Translations under genes and position numbers: made by a program
Notes under the pieces: model-generated
What the model saw: only the letters and a program-made list of their open reading frames with translations
The model's database searches: none
What the model was told of the DNA's origin: nothing
In this document: one piece after another, positions 46,501 to 55,549 of the stretch
How the letters are laid out: every line of letters begins with the position of its first letter
How positions within the stretch are numbered: the stretch's first letter is position 1
Source of the DNA: Vitellaria paradoxa
Taxonomy: Eukaryota > Streptophyta > Magnoliopsida > Ericales > Sapotaceae
Direction of reading: 5' to 3'
Length of the DNA: 64,000 bases
Assembly: GCA_019916065.1 (NCBI GenBank)
Contig: CM034236.1
Location: forward strand, 22,542,941 to 22,606,940

Positions 46501-49080
46501 TTGACGTATCCATATATTTCTTGATTTGAGGATTAGATAAATTAAACAGTAAGACAAATACATACATCCATGAAATCAATAAACTCAGTTATTCCCTTTT
46601 GGAGGTTTCTAAAGAAAAAATAAATCTACCACGGGCCAGGATCATAGGCAAAATAAACCAAATATAAGCATTAGCTCTACAATGTTAATTTAAATTTCTT
46701 AGAGAAGTTAATAGAATTCAAACTTGAGTCTGTTTATTTGGGGCAGCCAAGGGTATTGGGATCCCCCGAAAGGGACAAATTTATATTTCGGCCTTGGTAC
46801 AACATCCGTCAACTCCTTGTTCAAAACATAGCTATAATTATCTACACTTCATTATAAGTAACTTTTGATAAACGCACACACCAATAAAAGATCATATAAG
46901 TCAGAAATTCAGATGCATACAATAGCACTGTCATCTTTTGAAATATCAAAAAACTGTAAATCTAGTTATAATTTTTTTTTTTTTTTGGTCTTTTTTTTTG
47001 GGGGGGGGGTTGGGGTGGGGAATTTTGCGAAATTCTAATTTTGAGGAGTTATAGAACCCATGTGTAACAAGAAACCTCACCAAAACCAACCTGCTTCCGT
47101 GTAAAACAAAACACACAATCAACCAATAAGTGGTCAGCAAAAATATTTTTGAAGTTTTGAAAAGAATATCAGACTCTGCAATATGTCATAGAAGCCACAT
47201 ACATACATGATACACACAAAAACACACACAGAGTCGAACTATATCTCCCAAAAAAAAGGTAAAGTAGGAGGAGGGGAGGCAGAGATTTAGAGAAAATGGA
47301 AAGCAAACTACAAAACAAAGAACAATTTTAAGTATTTAATTCCGCCACAAGAAGCAGTATTCACAGAAAGGACCTACCTCTACATCATTCTATTGGAAGG
47401 GAAATTTTCATCTATCAAAACTACATAACAGTTTGACAACAAGAAACTAGGCATTATTACATACAATGTAATTTAAAATCTCAGCAGGAAACCTCATTAA
47501 ATTAAGTGTACCATTAAACACTGCATGATAATGAATAAACAACAAAGGCAGAAGTGGAGAAAGGTATTAACTAATACAAGCCTTACCATCTTAAAATCCT
47601 CCATCCAAAGTAAATCCAAAACTATCTCACAACAGAAAAAAATCACATACCTCAAAACACCAAAATACCTCAAGCCATTATACAAATTAACACACAATAT
47701 TTTAATAACTAAAGCAAATCTAAGGCTTTCTTCACTCACCTGAAGTTCTCCATATTTTTTTCCCTCCGCCCACCGAAAAGACTATGACTAGAAGATAAAA
47801 CAACCCAACAGCCTGAACCCTTCAAAGTGTTTTGGCCTATGGAGAACCTCAGTGGTGCATCATGTGTAAGAATAACCTGGAAAGCCTTGATCATTTGTTT
47901 CTACACAGTCCAGTGGCTGGCAAACAATGGAATATGCTCTTTCTGATTGTTTGAGAAGTGTGGATTGTTCTAAAATCAGTTGTAGACATGTTTAATATCA
48001 AATTCTAGAGTTTGGTTTGAACTAAGGCAATCTTTCCAGAGTCGCAAGAAAGAAAAGGGCCAAAGTTTCTTGGAGGTGCACTATCCTTGCTATTTTCGGG
48101 GTCCCGCCCAAGGGGGGTGTTGGGTTTAGATGGAATGAATCACCATAATATTTGAAGACATATATGATGACACTTGCAGCATTTGGGAACATATCAATTT
48201 CTTGATGTCATTTTGGGCATCACTCACTAAGAATTCAGTGGCATACCACTCTTACAAAAAAAAAAGTGGCAATCCAACGCACGAGGCTCCAGCTTAATAT
48301 ATTTTTTATTCTCATTAATGAAATCTTTGTTGGTTATCAAAATATGGACAATTTCACTGAAACCAAGAGTAAATGAAAAGCATCAACAAATATCTACATC
48401 CAATCCATTATCCTGAAAAAGAAACTTCCAATTGAAGTATTAATAACTTATAATTTTGTTATAAATTTGGATCATTATGCAAGGCCTTGATAAATGTAGT
48501 AGTATAACAGAGCCAGTTTGTTGTGACAGGGTTTTCTATCCTTTTCTTAAAATGCTTCCTCAAATTGCTTGCTCGGTTCCTATTTTTTGGAATGCAACAA
48601 AGGATCCATTGTTACCACCCAAATTTGAAAAAATAATCATCAATTGATAAGTCAAACAAAGTTTAGAAGCAATGAAGGAAGAACTGCAAAATAGAGAAAC
48701 TATATAATGAAAAATAAACTTCACTTATTGAGTGCAGAAAATTTAAATTCCATTGATCAAACAAATAAATAAAAAAATGGTATTGAGTTACATTTGGCCT
48801 CTATATCAAGCAATCACTAAGAAACCTATCTTTTCCAAAGTGAAGTCTTAAAACTTTGCTAAAGCATTATCTAAATAAGATAACTACAACGTAGATCAAC
48901 AAAAACCACAAAGTAGATTCAACAAATATCATTCACAATTGTATTTGAAAAAAATTTGAAGTGGATATCTAACTTGTACCTTTGATCATGAGCTACTAAT
49001 TCACAAATTTCAATGCTTTTTGTCCAATCCATTTCAGCCAGCTTCTCACTTGTAGCGGAATTTACGAGCTCAGCTGCCAT
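25273..49080 (-). CDS. TOL5: TOM1-LIKE (TOL5-type) VHS-GAT protein, complete, 9 exons
   Basis: TOL proteins are plant ESCRT-0-like adaptors. They bind ubiquitinated cargo through VHS and GAT domains at the plasma membrane and early endosomes and pass it on for vacuolar degradation. Coding exons (minus strand): 48980-49080, 45693-45771, 45250-45348, 45054-45167, 42225-42382, 39464-39539, 33845-33930, 25828-25989, 25273-25597. All introns are GT-AG, every phase agrees, and the total is exactly 1200 bp (399 residues plus TGA). VHS covers about residues 5-133 ([69 protein letters not shown]). GAT covers about 185-270 ([52 protein letters not shown]). The tail has an acidic [15 protein letters not shown], then [15 protein letters not shown] and [15 protein letters not shown], both typical of this subgroup. 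It resembles Arabidopsis TOL5 more than TOL1-4, 6 or 9. Introns total 22.6 kb, largely transposon sequence. Confidence 0.96.
25828..25989 (-). CDS. TOL5: TOL5 exon 8
   Basis: Completes Arg238 and encodes residues 239-291 ([14 protein letters not shown] to EQLFR) plus two bases. Last GAT helix and an acidic stretch. Acceptor TTTAAAG after a long T run, donor GTAAGC. Confidence 0.94.
26558..26717 (+). repeat. Copia or TRIM-like LTR with primer site
   Basis: Begins near TGTTGTTAGAATATAC, contains ACTATAAATACAATT (TATA-like) and ends before GTATCAGAGC at 26708-26717, part of the tRNA-Met primer-binding site. No coding sequence follows, only a short leader and then a SINE. It could be a truncated copia or a non-coding TRIM. 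No second LTR was confirmed. Confidence 0.5.
26906..27142 (+). mobile_element. tRNA-derived SINE
   Basis: Internal Pol III promoter: box A TAGCGCAATTGG at 26919-26930 and box B GGAGTTCGACTCC at 26961-26973, at tRNA-like spacing. A tRNA-unrelated body follows, then an A12 tail at 27131-27142. It is antisense to TOL5 in intron 7. A direct repeat AAAGAGGAGAA occurs left (about 26750) and right (about 27158). It may be a target duplication, but it sits well upstream of box A. The long frames through here on both strands are not genes. Confidence 0.68.
27960..31720 (-). pseudogene. Degenerate copia gag-pol in intron 7
   Basis: Minus-strand relic with all main domains in order: gag start [18 protein letters not shown] (about 31500); the gag/protease region including a zinc knuckle [15 protein letters not shown] (about 30820); integrase with WGILHQISY and NSVAERKH (29840-30190); the segment after integrase [10 protein letters not shown] and KGYRCYHP (29519-29824); RT around 28490-28810; RNase H with [10 protein letters not shown] and LRYLK (28144-28335), and a [11 protein letters not shown] equivalent near 28000. 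Numerous stops and frameshifts. Much older than the copy at 632-5554. Confidence 0.88.
30557..30790 (-). repeat. 117-bp in-frame tandem duplication in copia gag
   Basis: Units 30557-30673 and 30674-30790 differ at only a few positions (for example CAAACTAG/CAAAGTAG and AATGCTG/AATACTG). 117 bp is 39 codons, and the minus-strand frame 30446-30889 stays open through both, repeating [18 protein letters not shown]. Confidence 0.9.
33845..33930 (-). CDS. TOL5: TOL5 exon 7
   Basis: Residues 210-237 ([14 protein letters not shown] to AMTS) plus two bases of Arg238, middle GAT helix. Acceptor TCTTTTAG, donor GTAAGG. Confidence 0.95.
34376..34900 (-). mobile_element. RTE-like LINE 3' end, minus strand
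   Basis: The plus strand reads AACTCAACAAAAG then CCCAAACTAGTTGGGATGGC and CTCCCTCCATTCATTTCTGT. This is the reverse complement of a common plant RTE-type 3' terminus (..CTAGTTTGGGACTAAGGC..). A second copy of the same block order occurs at 50340-50660. Coding content is too decayed to translate reliably. Confidence 0.6.
35036..35247 (-). repeat. Candidate 3' LTR of the intron 6 copia
   Basis: Sequence next to the polypurine tract, ending ...TTTTTCAACA. The left end is uncertain (TGAAGAATTTTTTC suggested). It does not resemble the LTRs at 38798-39192 at the other end of the element. Confidence 0.4.
35248..38797 (-). pseudogene. Rearranged copia gag-pol in intron 6
   Basis: Minus-strand relic. 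It starts at a primer site TGGTAACAGAGT beside the LTR at 38798. Then come a GC-rich leader (38380-38760), gag ([21 protein letters not shown], 38200-38270; [20 protein letters not shown], 37780-37845) and protease [14 protein letters not shown] (37600-37650). The integrase core is absent: protease is followed within about 250 bp by the post-integrase segment ([13 protein letters not shown], 37170-37352), then RT with [14 protein letters not shown] (36130-36190) and RNase H to a polypurine tract TTGAGGGAGAG at 35248-35260. A T20 run (36642-36664) interrupts RT. Between 36256 and 35834 RT is open for 140 codons. Confidence 0.88.
38798..39192 (-). repeat. Two copia LTRs in direct tandem
   Basis: 38798-38994 and 38995-39192 are homologous copies (both start TGTAAA.TGGAGAG and share ATTTATAATCATACAATATA and CTAGATACAT). 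Relative to the second copy, which ends ATACATTAACA, the first has about 21 extra bases (GACATTTTTC...CACCA) before the next TG. The CACCA resembles a primer-site remnant, suggesting LTR, nearly deleted interior, LTR. The same family gives the solo LTR at 43702-43879. Confidence 0.82.
39464..39539 (-). CDS. TOL5: TOL5 exon 6
   Basis: Completes Ser184 and encodes residues 185-209 ([15 protein letters not shown] to QHPE), first GAT helix. Acceptor GCTTGCAG, donor GTGTGT. Confidence 0.94.
39540..42224 (-). other. TOL5: TOL5 intron 5 (2685 bp)
   Basis: Mostly unassigned AT-rich sequence with no coding content. Includes a possible SINE at 41805-41940. Confidence 0.85.
41805..41940 (-). mobile_element. 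Possible SINE
   Basis: On the minus strand a GGGGCTAGCTCTAGGG (box A-like) precedes ATGGGTTCAAGCCATT (box B-like GGTTCAAGCC). The element ends in a CTTATCTGG plus A-run. Spacing is tRNA-like. No target duplication was confirmed. Confidence 0.45.
42225..42382 (-). CDS. TOL5: TOL5 exon 5 (linker)
   Basis: Residues 132-183 ([12 protein letters not shown] to TVPES) plus two bases of Ser184. This is the poorly conserved VHS-GAT linker; the assignment rests on [10 protein letters not shown] and on matching phases. Acceptor GTTATCAG, donor GTATCC. Confidence 0.9.
43702..43879 (-). repeat. Solo copia LTR with 5-bp target duplication
   Basis: Starts TGTAAAGAC and ends ACATTAACA, with ACCCAATTGGGTTGTC and CACCCCTAGATACATAAATA inside, matching the LTRs at 38798-39192. 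Flanked by perfect GATAG repeats (43697-43701 and 43880-43884). No internal sequence, so it is a solo LTR left by LTR-LTR recombination. The strand is inferred from the related copies. Confidence 0.92.
43985..44240. repeat. Approx. 107-bp tandem repeat, three units
   Basis: TTGACCCAAAAA, or its variant TTAACTCAAAAA, occurs at 44004, 44111 and 44217, each followed by a GGTGTT/GTGTTT/GGTATT element. Between units lie C12A13 (44056-44080) and T12G15 (44163-44189) homopolymer junctions in opposite orientation. No family recognised. Confidence 0.7.
45054..45167 (-). CDS. TOL5: TOL5 exon 4
   Basis: Residues 94-131 ([10 protein letters not shown] to YYDLV), end of VHS. Acceptor TTTTACAG, donor GTAGGT. 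Confidence 0.95.
45250..45348 (-). CDS. TOL5: TOL5 exon 3
   Basis: Residues 61-93 ([14 protein letters not shown] to KIVKKK), core VHS helices. Acceptor TTTTGCAG, donor GTATAC. Only an 82-bp intron separates it from exon 4. Confidence 0.95.
45693..45771 (-). CDS. TOL5: TOL5 exon 2
   Basis: Completes Arg34 and encodes residues 35-60 ([13 protein letters not shown] to LFAVT). Acceptor TTGTACAG, donor GTAAGT. Confidence 0.95.
45772..48979 (-). other. TOL5: TOL5 intron 1 (3208 bp)
   Basis: Contains an L1 tail at 47765-48345, a T17/T9G10 homopolymer region at 46971-47009 and unassigned sequence. No conserved ORF otherwise. Confidence 0.85.
47765..48345 (+). pseudogene. L1-type LINE ORF2 C-terminus in intron 1
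   Basis: Plus-strand translation gives [20 protein letters not shown], matching the zf-RVT motif C..C.....[10 protein letters not shown] of plant L1 ORF2, then [11 protein letters not shown]. Downstream coding is decayed. The 3' end ATTAATGAAATCTTTGTTGG is followed by TTATCAAAAT. Antisense to TOL5. Confidence 0.8.
48980..49080 (-). CDS. TOL5: TOL5 coding exon 1 (start)
   Basis: Residues 1-33, [14 protein letters not shown] onward, plus two bases of Arg34. ATG at 49078-49080. Donor AAAG|GTACAAG. First helix of VHS. Confidence 0.95.
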
Positions 49081-49589
49081 CTTTTGCTTATATACGGATC
49101 TATAAAATTAAATAAAAGAATAGGACATTGGTAACAACTTTGGAGGGCAACTTTAACAAAGGTGGAAACTGAAACCAATACATTTGCATTTAAAAATCAG
49201 CTGAGGTTGTACACTAAAAAACATTGAGGATTGAACTTCTTTTACACATAAACACACACACAAAATAAAAAATAAGTGGAACGTTATTTTTAATGAGATT
49301 TAAGTTTCAATACTCTACTCATGAGCTCAATCAGATTGCTGCTTGTGCATTGCTTCCAACAAAAACCATTATGGTAAGGCTCCCAACAACATCAAGTTAC
49401 AATTACTTATTCATCATTATTATTTATTTATTATTCATAAGCATCCTAATTGTCGCAATTAAACATCAGATGCCACCCCCAGGAACCAAAAAATAACTAC
49501 TAAGTCACACTAAAATTAATCCAAGCAAGTGTCCCTCATAAGATAAGGCATCCTATGCATTATGCAGTACACAGAAACCAAATTTTAGT

Positions 49590-49960
49590 AATAAATATGG
49601 AGGCTTTTACCCAAAGCAAAAAGGAATACAACTTTACTCCCTAACCCATGCACCTCACAATTTTATTCCATGACCCAGTAAGTGTTAAAAGTCTCCTTTG
49701 CTATGATGATTTCAACATGCCCCAAAAAAAAAAATAATATAATAAAACAATTGGATTCATCTTAAAGCTGGCATTTGCTAAGACGACTTTAAAGTCATCT
49801 TAACAAGTTACGAATTTATCAGTGGCGGCAAATGGTTGAAAATACTTATCCAGATTATAGTTACAAAGGTAAAAAGAAAGTAGGAATAATTGGGATAAAA
49901 ACAATATATGTTTCTTTTACTCCTATAGGAATAATTGGGATAAAAACAAATCTCTATATG
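49590..49960 (+). repeat. Interspersed repeat, inverted partner of 54010-54290
   Basis: Its reverse complement matches 54010-54290 in order: GGCATGTTGAAAT, TTTTAACACTTACTGGGTC, GGAATAAAATT, GCATGGGTTA, and TGGGTAAAAGCCTCCATA. It includes a near-palindrome AAGACGACTTTAAAGTCATCTT (about 49777). No ORF; family unknown. Confidence 0.7.
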
Positions 49961-50090
49961 TTCTTTCACTCCTGCTATATTTTTCACTCACAAGGACAAC
50001 AATTATGACTTTAATATTATTTGCTTATCAATTTAAATCAAGGACAACAATTATGACTTTAATATTATTTTCTTATCAATTTAAATTATA
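49927..50090. repeat. Local 46- and 48-bp duplications
   Basis: AGGACAACAATTATGACTTT and about 28 following bases occur at 49993 and again at 50041. Just left, GGAATAATTGGGATAAAAAC occurs at about 49882 and 49928. Recent slippage or unequal repair. Confidence 0.8.
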
Positions 50091-50150
50091 TTAAGTAATA
50101 CTTATCTAAAAAGAGTTTTTAGACTTCTAGATAATGCTATTATATTAAAG

Positions 50151-50286
50151 GCATGTTTCGAATGACAAAAAGTGGGATAAAGTGAGATAATTAGTGGTTT
50201 CGTAATTTGTGCAGTGAGATAAAAAGTGAATAACTTTCAGAATTTTTCAAAGATTTTCAGCTATTTTTAACAAACTAAATGCACCC
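50151..50286 (+). mobile_element. MITE-like repeat, family A, copy 3
   Basis: Best preserved copy: GCATGTTTCGAATGACAAAA, GTGGGATAAAGTGAGATAA, TTCGTAATTTGTGCAGTGAG, ending CAAACTAAATGCACCC. GCATGTTTCG at one end and GGGTGCATTTAG (inverted) at the other suggest short degenerate TIRs. Confidence 0.6.
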
Positions 50287-50339
50287 TAAACTAGTAATCC
50301 AAGGACATTGGGATAAACATTAAGGATTTGTACCCCATA

Positions 50340-50660
50340 CCAACTCAACTAAACTCAACAAAACCTTAATCCTAAACTAGTTGGGGTTGGCCATATGAAT
50401 CATCTTCCTCCATTCATTTCTATCATGGGTTATGTTATCTATGATGTTATATAAAATTAGGCCTTTCATCACAATTTCAGGTCATGTAATCTTAAATCTA
50501 TCTTTTGTTATCTTTATCCCTTCTACTTGAATCAACTCACTCTTACGAAGTGGTGTTTCCCTTAGTCAAGATTGAATATGACCAAACCATTTTAAACGAC
50601 CTTCTCTTAACTTCTCTTCCGTCATTGCCCCATCTCTTTGGCTAGAAAAATAGTCTCTTG
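50340..50660 (-). mobile_element. RTE-like LINE 3' end, second copy
   Basis: Same block order as 34376-34900: CAACTCAACTAAACTCAAC, then CTAAACTAGTTGGGGTTGGC, TTCCTCCATTCATTTCTATC, then TGAATCAACTCACTCTT. Minus-strand element, decayed. Confidence 0.6.
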
Positions 50661-50759
50661 AGACCTAGAAAGTGCATCCAGTAAGTGAGGTTATACTGGA
50701 ACAAAGTTGTTCCATTTGCGAGACATCAAGAAAAAGCACGGATTAGCATCCCACTCTTC

Positions 50760-51250
50760 CAATTTGCAAAGAGGTGCTACATGGGCAAGCCTTCACTTTT
50801 AACAACTTTAGGAAGTCCTTCCCGAACCAAAACCAAGAGAAACCCCCTATTCTGAGACATAAATCCTGGGTAGAGAAATCACCTAAACTTTGGATGGATA
50901 AACAAGGCTCCTCCAGTGCCTCAACCTATCCCGCCTCCACCCCGTATAACATTTTAACTCTTCAATAATTTATGCACACACAAATTGGAATCAACTCACA
51001 TGCCACTAAATTTCAAGATGGAATAATAAGACATTTGATGACATTCAAAGTCAACTCACCAAGTTCACTCAATGTTTTGAGTTTTTCCGAGAATAGAAGG
51101 CTTCCCTCGCAACCATTGCCTAACCCTAAATGTGTGCACGTGAGTGAGTCACCCTCAAATGAGAAACTTAATAACGAGCAAGTCTAAGCCATCACCACCC
51201 TTAAGCGTAGAAAAATCATAGACAAAAGCATCCCTCCTGGAGATTCCAAG
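50760..51250 (+). pseudogene. Gypsy gag C-terminal fragment
   Basis: Plus-strand frames 50774-50968 and 50972-51187 give NRRLPSQPLPNPKCVHVSES followed by LNNEQV.AITTLKRRK. This corresponds to the plant gypsy (Athila/Tat-like) linker between gag and protease, where a LPSNTE.NP motif precedes AVTLRSGK. Upstream of it a degraded gag portion has no safe match. It ends where the LTR begins at about 51255. Confidence 0.55.
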
Positions 51251-51254
51251 TCTA

Positions 51255-52915
51255 GTGAGACTCCGCTAATGCATTGAAAATGCAAATTAGTCCCTAGTTT
51301 TGCATCACTTTAGTAATTTATTATTGTACATAGTTATTTTTTTAGTTTAATTAGTGTTTTAATCTACTTTTGTAGTATTTGAAGATAAAATGGGATAATT
51401 AGAACCCTTTGAGAAGTAAGAGAAAGTGATGGAAATTGATTGCCAAGCTCACAAAACAACCTAAGTAGAAGAAGCCAAAAACAACAAGGCTAGACCTAGC
51501 AAGCACAAGCCACATTCATCCCCATGCGCACGACAATGTTGCCCTCAATTAGGTGAGCACACAAAGGTGCTCATGTCCACCATTGCAAGGCTCCTCTGAC
51601 TCATTTTTTGGGAGTTCCGGCTCGACATTTCTTCGAGCATATGGCGAGCAGCAAATCATCCTACCACGTGTGCACATAAATGAAGTCTCATGGGCATAAC
51701 TATAAGGGATCTACAAGCTAAAAGTTCAGGGTTCATAAGTTGCTCACAAGGTGGAAGTATCTATGCACATGACTGCAAGGTCCATAATGAAACTTTGTTG
51801 GACATTTCGTCAAACAGAAAGAGGACATCAAATAAGCTCATACGCATGAACACTCAAATACATCCTATCCACATGCCCATTAAAATCTCATGCGTATGCA
51901 AAGATTTAGATTCATGTTGTGCGCACGCCATGGTTATCTCATGCACACGTCAACCAAGCAGGAACTTCTTCCTCTAGATTTTTTCCCTTTTATGGACAAA
52001 CATACCCTTGAATCAAGCTTTTGTATAAATAAAAGCCTTATCTGAATTTTAGGGGTCTTTTTTCACCTTTAAGAGCTACATTCTCTCTATCCTACGGTTT
52101 TCTTGTTTCTCCCTTAATTGTTCTTCATTTCCTTTTAAGGTTTTAACCTTTCCTTCTTAGTTTCCTTTCATTTATTGTAAAATATGTTTTCTTCTATTAA
52201 TGCAAGTCAATTTTCATTTATTGTTCTAGTTATGGTTGTTGGCTAAACCCCTTTTGGCTTCAAGCCAAGGAAGGTCGGGTTGTAGTGGTTGAGTCAAGCA
52301 TTAAAGGTTATTAATGTTTTATCTTTTGTATTTTATACATGGAAAGCTCTTTCTTATTAGGTTTTCTTATAAATCAACCATCAATGTTATAATCAAGCTT
52401 ATGTGTACGGAACTTTAGTTTGTATACACTGAGTGTCTGATTCAATGTCTTGGTGAGTTAGAACTAATTTCAAAACTCCTAACTAGTTTGGTTGTTCCAT
52501 AAAATTAGATTTCATTGGAAAATCCTCTGATCTAATATCACAATTGATGATATTAAGCCGAGTTATAAGATATGCATGAGTTAGCCACCAGCATGCCACC
52601 ATTGGAATTGGTTTGGAGCTAAGACCTTTCATTATTATCCGTACATCTTTTGCTTGCTATTTTCATTAAGTTTTTAGTTAGTCTTTACTTTCAAGCCTTT
52701 AAATTACTTTTCTTTAGGTTTTCAAGTAGCAAATCCTTTTTATTAATTGCAATCAAATTTCTAAACCAAGTTCTTCAAATCTCACCACCTTAGCCTTTTG
52801 AATTTCAAGTACTTTTTAGATCCCTATGGATACGATCTCTAATACTTCTGAGTAAAATTACATCGGACATTGTTGCACTTGAGAGTAGAACCAATAGAAT
52901 TTTAGAGAGTGGTCG
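51255..52915 (+). repeat. Long gypsy-type LTR (about 1.66 kb)
   Basis: The right boundary is supported by TTTTTGGCACCGCTATCAGG at about 52918, which resembles the TGGCGCCGTTGCCGGGGA primer-site region of plant Athila/Tat gypsy elements. Inside is TTTTGTATAAATAAAAGCC (TATA-like, about 52020), then a pyrimidine-rich CATTCTCTCTATCC. The left edge is approximate. No other copy in the window. Confidence 0.6.
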
Positions 52916-52917
52916 AG

Positions 52918-52942
52918 TTTTTGGCACCGCTATCAGGGAGCA
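52918..52942 (+). other. Gypsy primer-site region
   Basis: TGGCACCGCTATCAGGGAGC immediately follows the LTR. The pattern TGGC.CCG.T..C.GGGA is characteristic of plant gypsy elements of the Athila/Tat lineage. Confidence 0.6.
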
Positions 52943-53760
52943 ATAGCAACATTGACAAGCTTTGGATGCTTGTGTAAGGAATTTGCTTTGCCACTAATCT
53001 TCAACAACAAGTTTCTTCAAGCAATTGGGTAAATTAGTTCTATTTTATTTTTCTTATATTATGAGTGATATTCTAGGAGGTTAGAATTGTTTCAGTTTGT
53101 AAGTTGTATAGTATTTTGTTTTCTTACTTTCTAGAAGGAGTAGGTTAGAATTGGTGGTTTTATGGTTTAATTATGAATCGCTAGCACTTGCTTTGTATGA
53201 AGAGAGTGGAATGAGTTGGATGGCTTGATTAATTTTTGGCTAAGATTGTTGTGTGAAGGTAGAAGGATTTGGAAGGACTTGTGAGAATTGGTGGTTGAGG
53301 ATTGTGTATGATGTGCTAGGGCGTGAATTGCCCATTTTGTAGTGCATTGTTGCTTTGACTTGCACTCTTCACCATTAGTTGACCTTTATCCTCACTTTAC
53401 CTTCACTTTGCATTCATTTCCACTTTTATAGCACCTCACTGCCATTCCATGGCCAACATTCCACCTCATGATGTTGACCCCAATGTGGAGGGAGATCGAA
53501 GCGTCAATGGTGACATTGTTCCTACTCCCAAGATATCCCTCTACACAAAACACTTTGTGAACATCCTCAGCCGGCGAGACAAAGCACACGTTCGTGCATA
53601 GTCTTGCTCCTCAATCAACAAAATTTCAATTTCAAATCCAGCATGATTTTCAACTTCTTCCTACATTTCATGGAATGGATTCTAAAAATCCTTACACGCA
53701 TATAAAATAGTTTGAAGAAGAGTGTGGGACTTTCATAGAAGGCAAGGCCTTCCTTAAAAA
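52943..53760 (+). pseudogene. Gypsy 5' leader and gag N-terminal fragment
   Basis: After about 650 bp of leader, plus-strand translation gives DFQLLPTFHGMDSKNPYTHI followed by FEEECGTFI. This matches the start of plant gypsy gag (..LLPTFHGLENEDPY.HLKEF..). It stops soon after (KTE then termination), and no further gag or pol is found. Confidence 0.65.
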
Positions 53761-54009
53761 CTGAAAACAGTCAAAAGCTTTTCCAATAGTTAATAAAATG
53801 GACAAGAAGTCAAGACAACAATGCACAAAACAAAACTGGGCAATCCACTCCACAGCACAGCATACACAATCCTCAACCACCAATATATAAAGAAGTCCAT
53901 CCAAAAATCTACAATAACCCGGAAGTGCCATTAAGCAAAATTACCGGTCAATGGTTAATCTAGAGAGAGAGAGAGATTTATTTTTATCCAAATATTTCGT
54001 TGTTCTTCT

Positions 54010-54290
54010 ACTCTTGTAGTCAGAATCTAGATAAAAACAACATAAAGACTATAAAGTAGTTGTTCAAAACAAGGATTTTAAAGTTGTCATTTAGGACGGC
54101 AACTTTGAAGCCGCCTTCCCAAATAATGACTTCACATTTTTGGCATGCTGAAGTTTGTCATAGAAAATGACAGCTTTAACACTTACTGAGTCCAGGAATA
54201 AAATTTTGAGATGCATGAGTTAAGGAACAAGGTTTGTTCCCTTACTACTTTGGGCAAAAGCCTCAATAAATATGACAGATTTCACTTTTT
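54010..54290 (-). repeat. Interspersed repeat, inverted partner of 49590-49960
   Basis: Contains GGCATGCTGAAGTTTGTCAT, TTTAACACTTACTGAGTCC, GGAATAAAATTTTGAGATGC and TTGGGCAAAAGCCTC, matching the inverted copy at 49590-49960. The hairpin-like GGACGGCAACTTTGAAGCCG at about 54093 matches the palindrome of the other copy. Confidence 0.7.
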
Positions 54291-54305
54291 TTCCCCCAAA
54301 AATTA

Positions 54306-54545
54306 TGCTTGGTTTGGAAGAAAAATAGTTGGCTTATTTTTAGCTAACTATTTTTGTGTTTGGGAAGGGTAAAAAGGTGACTTTTTCTTAGGTAGCTTTT
54401 TAGTTTTGGTTAAATTGACATTTTTGCCCTTGAAAGTTTAAAAGAAGATTAAAATGTAAAAAGATAAATTGGTCATTTCACAAATAAGCAAATAAGCCAC
54501 GTAGCCAATAAGCCATTTAACTCTTCCATCCCAAATGTAGCCTGA
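54306..54545. mobile_element. hAT-like MITE
   Basis: Left end TATGCTTGGTTTGGAAGAAA with GTTGGCTTATTTTTAGC; right end, inverted, AGGCTACATTTGGGATGGAA with AATGGCTTATTGGC. Imperfect inverted arms, 240 bp, no ORF. A TGTTTGGGAAGG motif inside recurs in the decayed repeat near 14528. Confidence 0.5.
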
Positions 54546-54902
54546 GTGGCAAGTTTTGGACCAAATATCAAGAAACTACATTATAGGAATACATGCAGGA
54601 AACCTGTTCACATGCAACCATGAAAAACTCAGGAAGGTTTTTCTAAAGGTTACTGAATGAAGTCATTTGCTCAATGAAGAAATGATATTAAACTGGACAA
54701 AGAACAACAAAAATTATTTCTCACAATAAGCTTATTGAGACAAAAACTACTTTCAATATTAGGCATCAACATTCAAGAAAATGATGGAAGAAGAAATAGC
54801 CTCTGTTATCTTTTGCAGACCCACAAAAAATAAACATAAAATAAAATATTCTCAACTACATCTAAGAGTGAAATTAACTCATTTGAACACTTGTCAAATT
54901 AT

Positions 54903-54935
<33 letters not shown>

Positions 54936-55540
54936 TGTATGTATATTAAGATCACTTGAACAAATAATTAGGAGTAAGAAACAAAAGTTTTAACTTCCTT
55001 TGTCATCTTGTCACCAACCAAACCCATACCTTACACGTTGTCAGCCGAGGAAAGGTCACCTCCCCCCCCCCCCCAAAAAAAAAATCCCAGCCTACTGGGG
55101 TGAAGAGAACAGGACAAGCAACAGTTCATCAAGAATCTAGTTTTCTTTCGTTTTTTTTTCCCCCTGAATGATTGAAATGAAACAACCGAAGAAAAAGGCC
55201 TGCTTGAGTATAGTTTTTCCATTATTTTTGCAAAAACAAACAAGCTTTAATTTCTTTTCTTGTTATTTCCTTCCCTACATCTTCATCAACCCAATGTAAA
55301 CAAAATAAATATTGTGTGTATGTGAATATATGAATATTGAAATAAATTAATGCGGAAGACACATACTTATTTGCTTCATGATCTTACTTCGTTTGTGATT
55401 ACGCCGATTTTGAAACTAAAAGCTAAGGTTAGATTATTAGGACTTGATCTTCTTGCTTATCACAATTAATATAACGGTTATTAATGAGAAAAACTGTATT
55501 GTGAATAGAGAGAACCTATCCATAACCTCGTTAGATCCTC
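54546..55540. other. 5' UTR intron sequence, no gene seen
   Basis: Unassigned AT-rich sequence. Contains an (ATAC)n/(TATG)n microsatellite at 54901-54948 and a C13A10 junction at 55062-55084. Confidence 0.5.
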
Positions 55541-55549
55541 CCATAAAAG

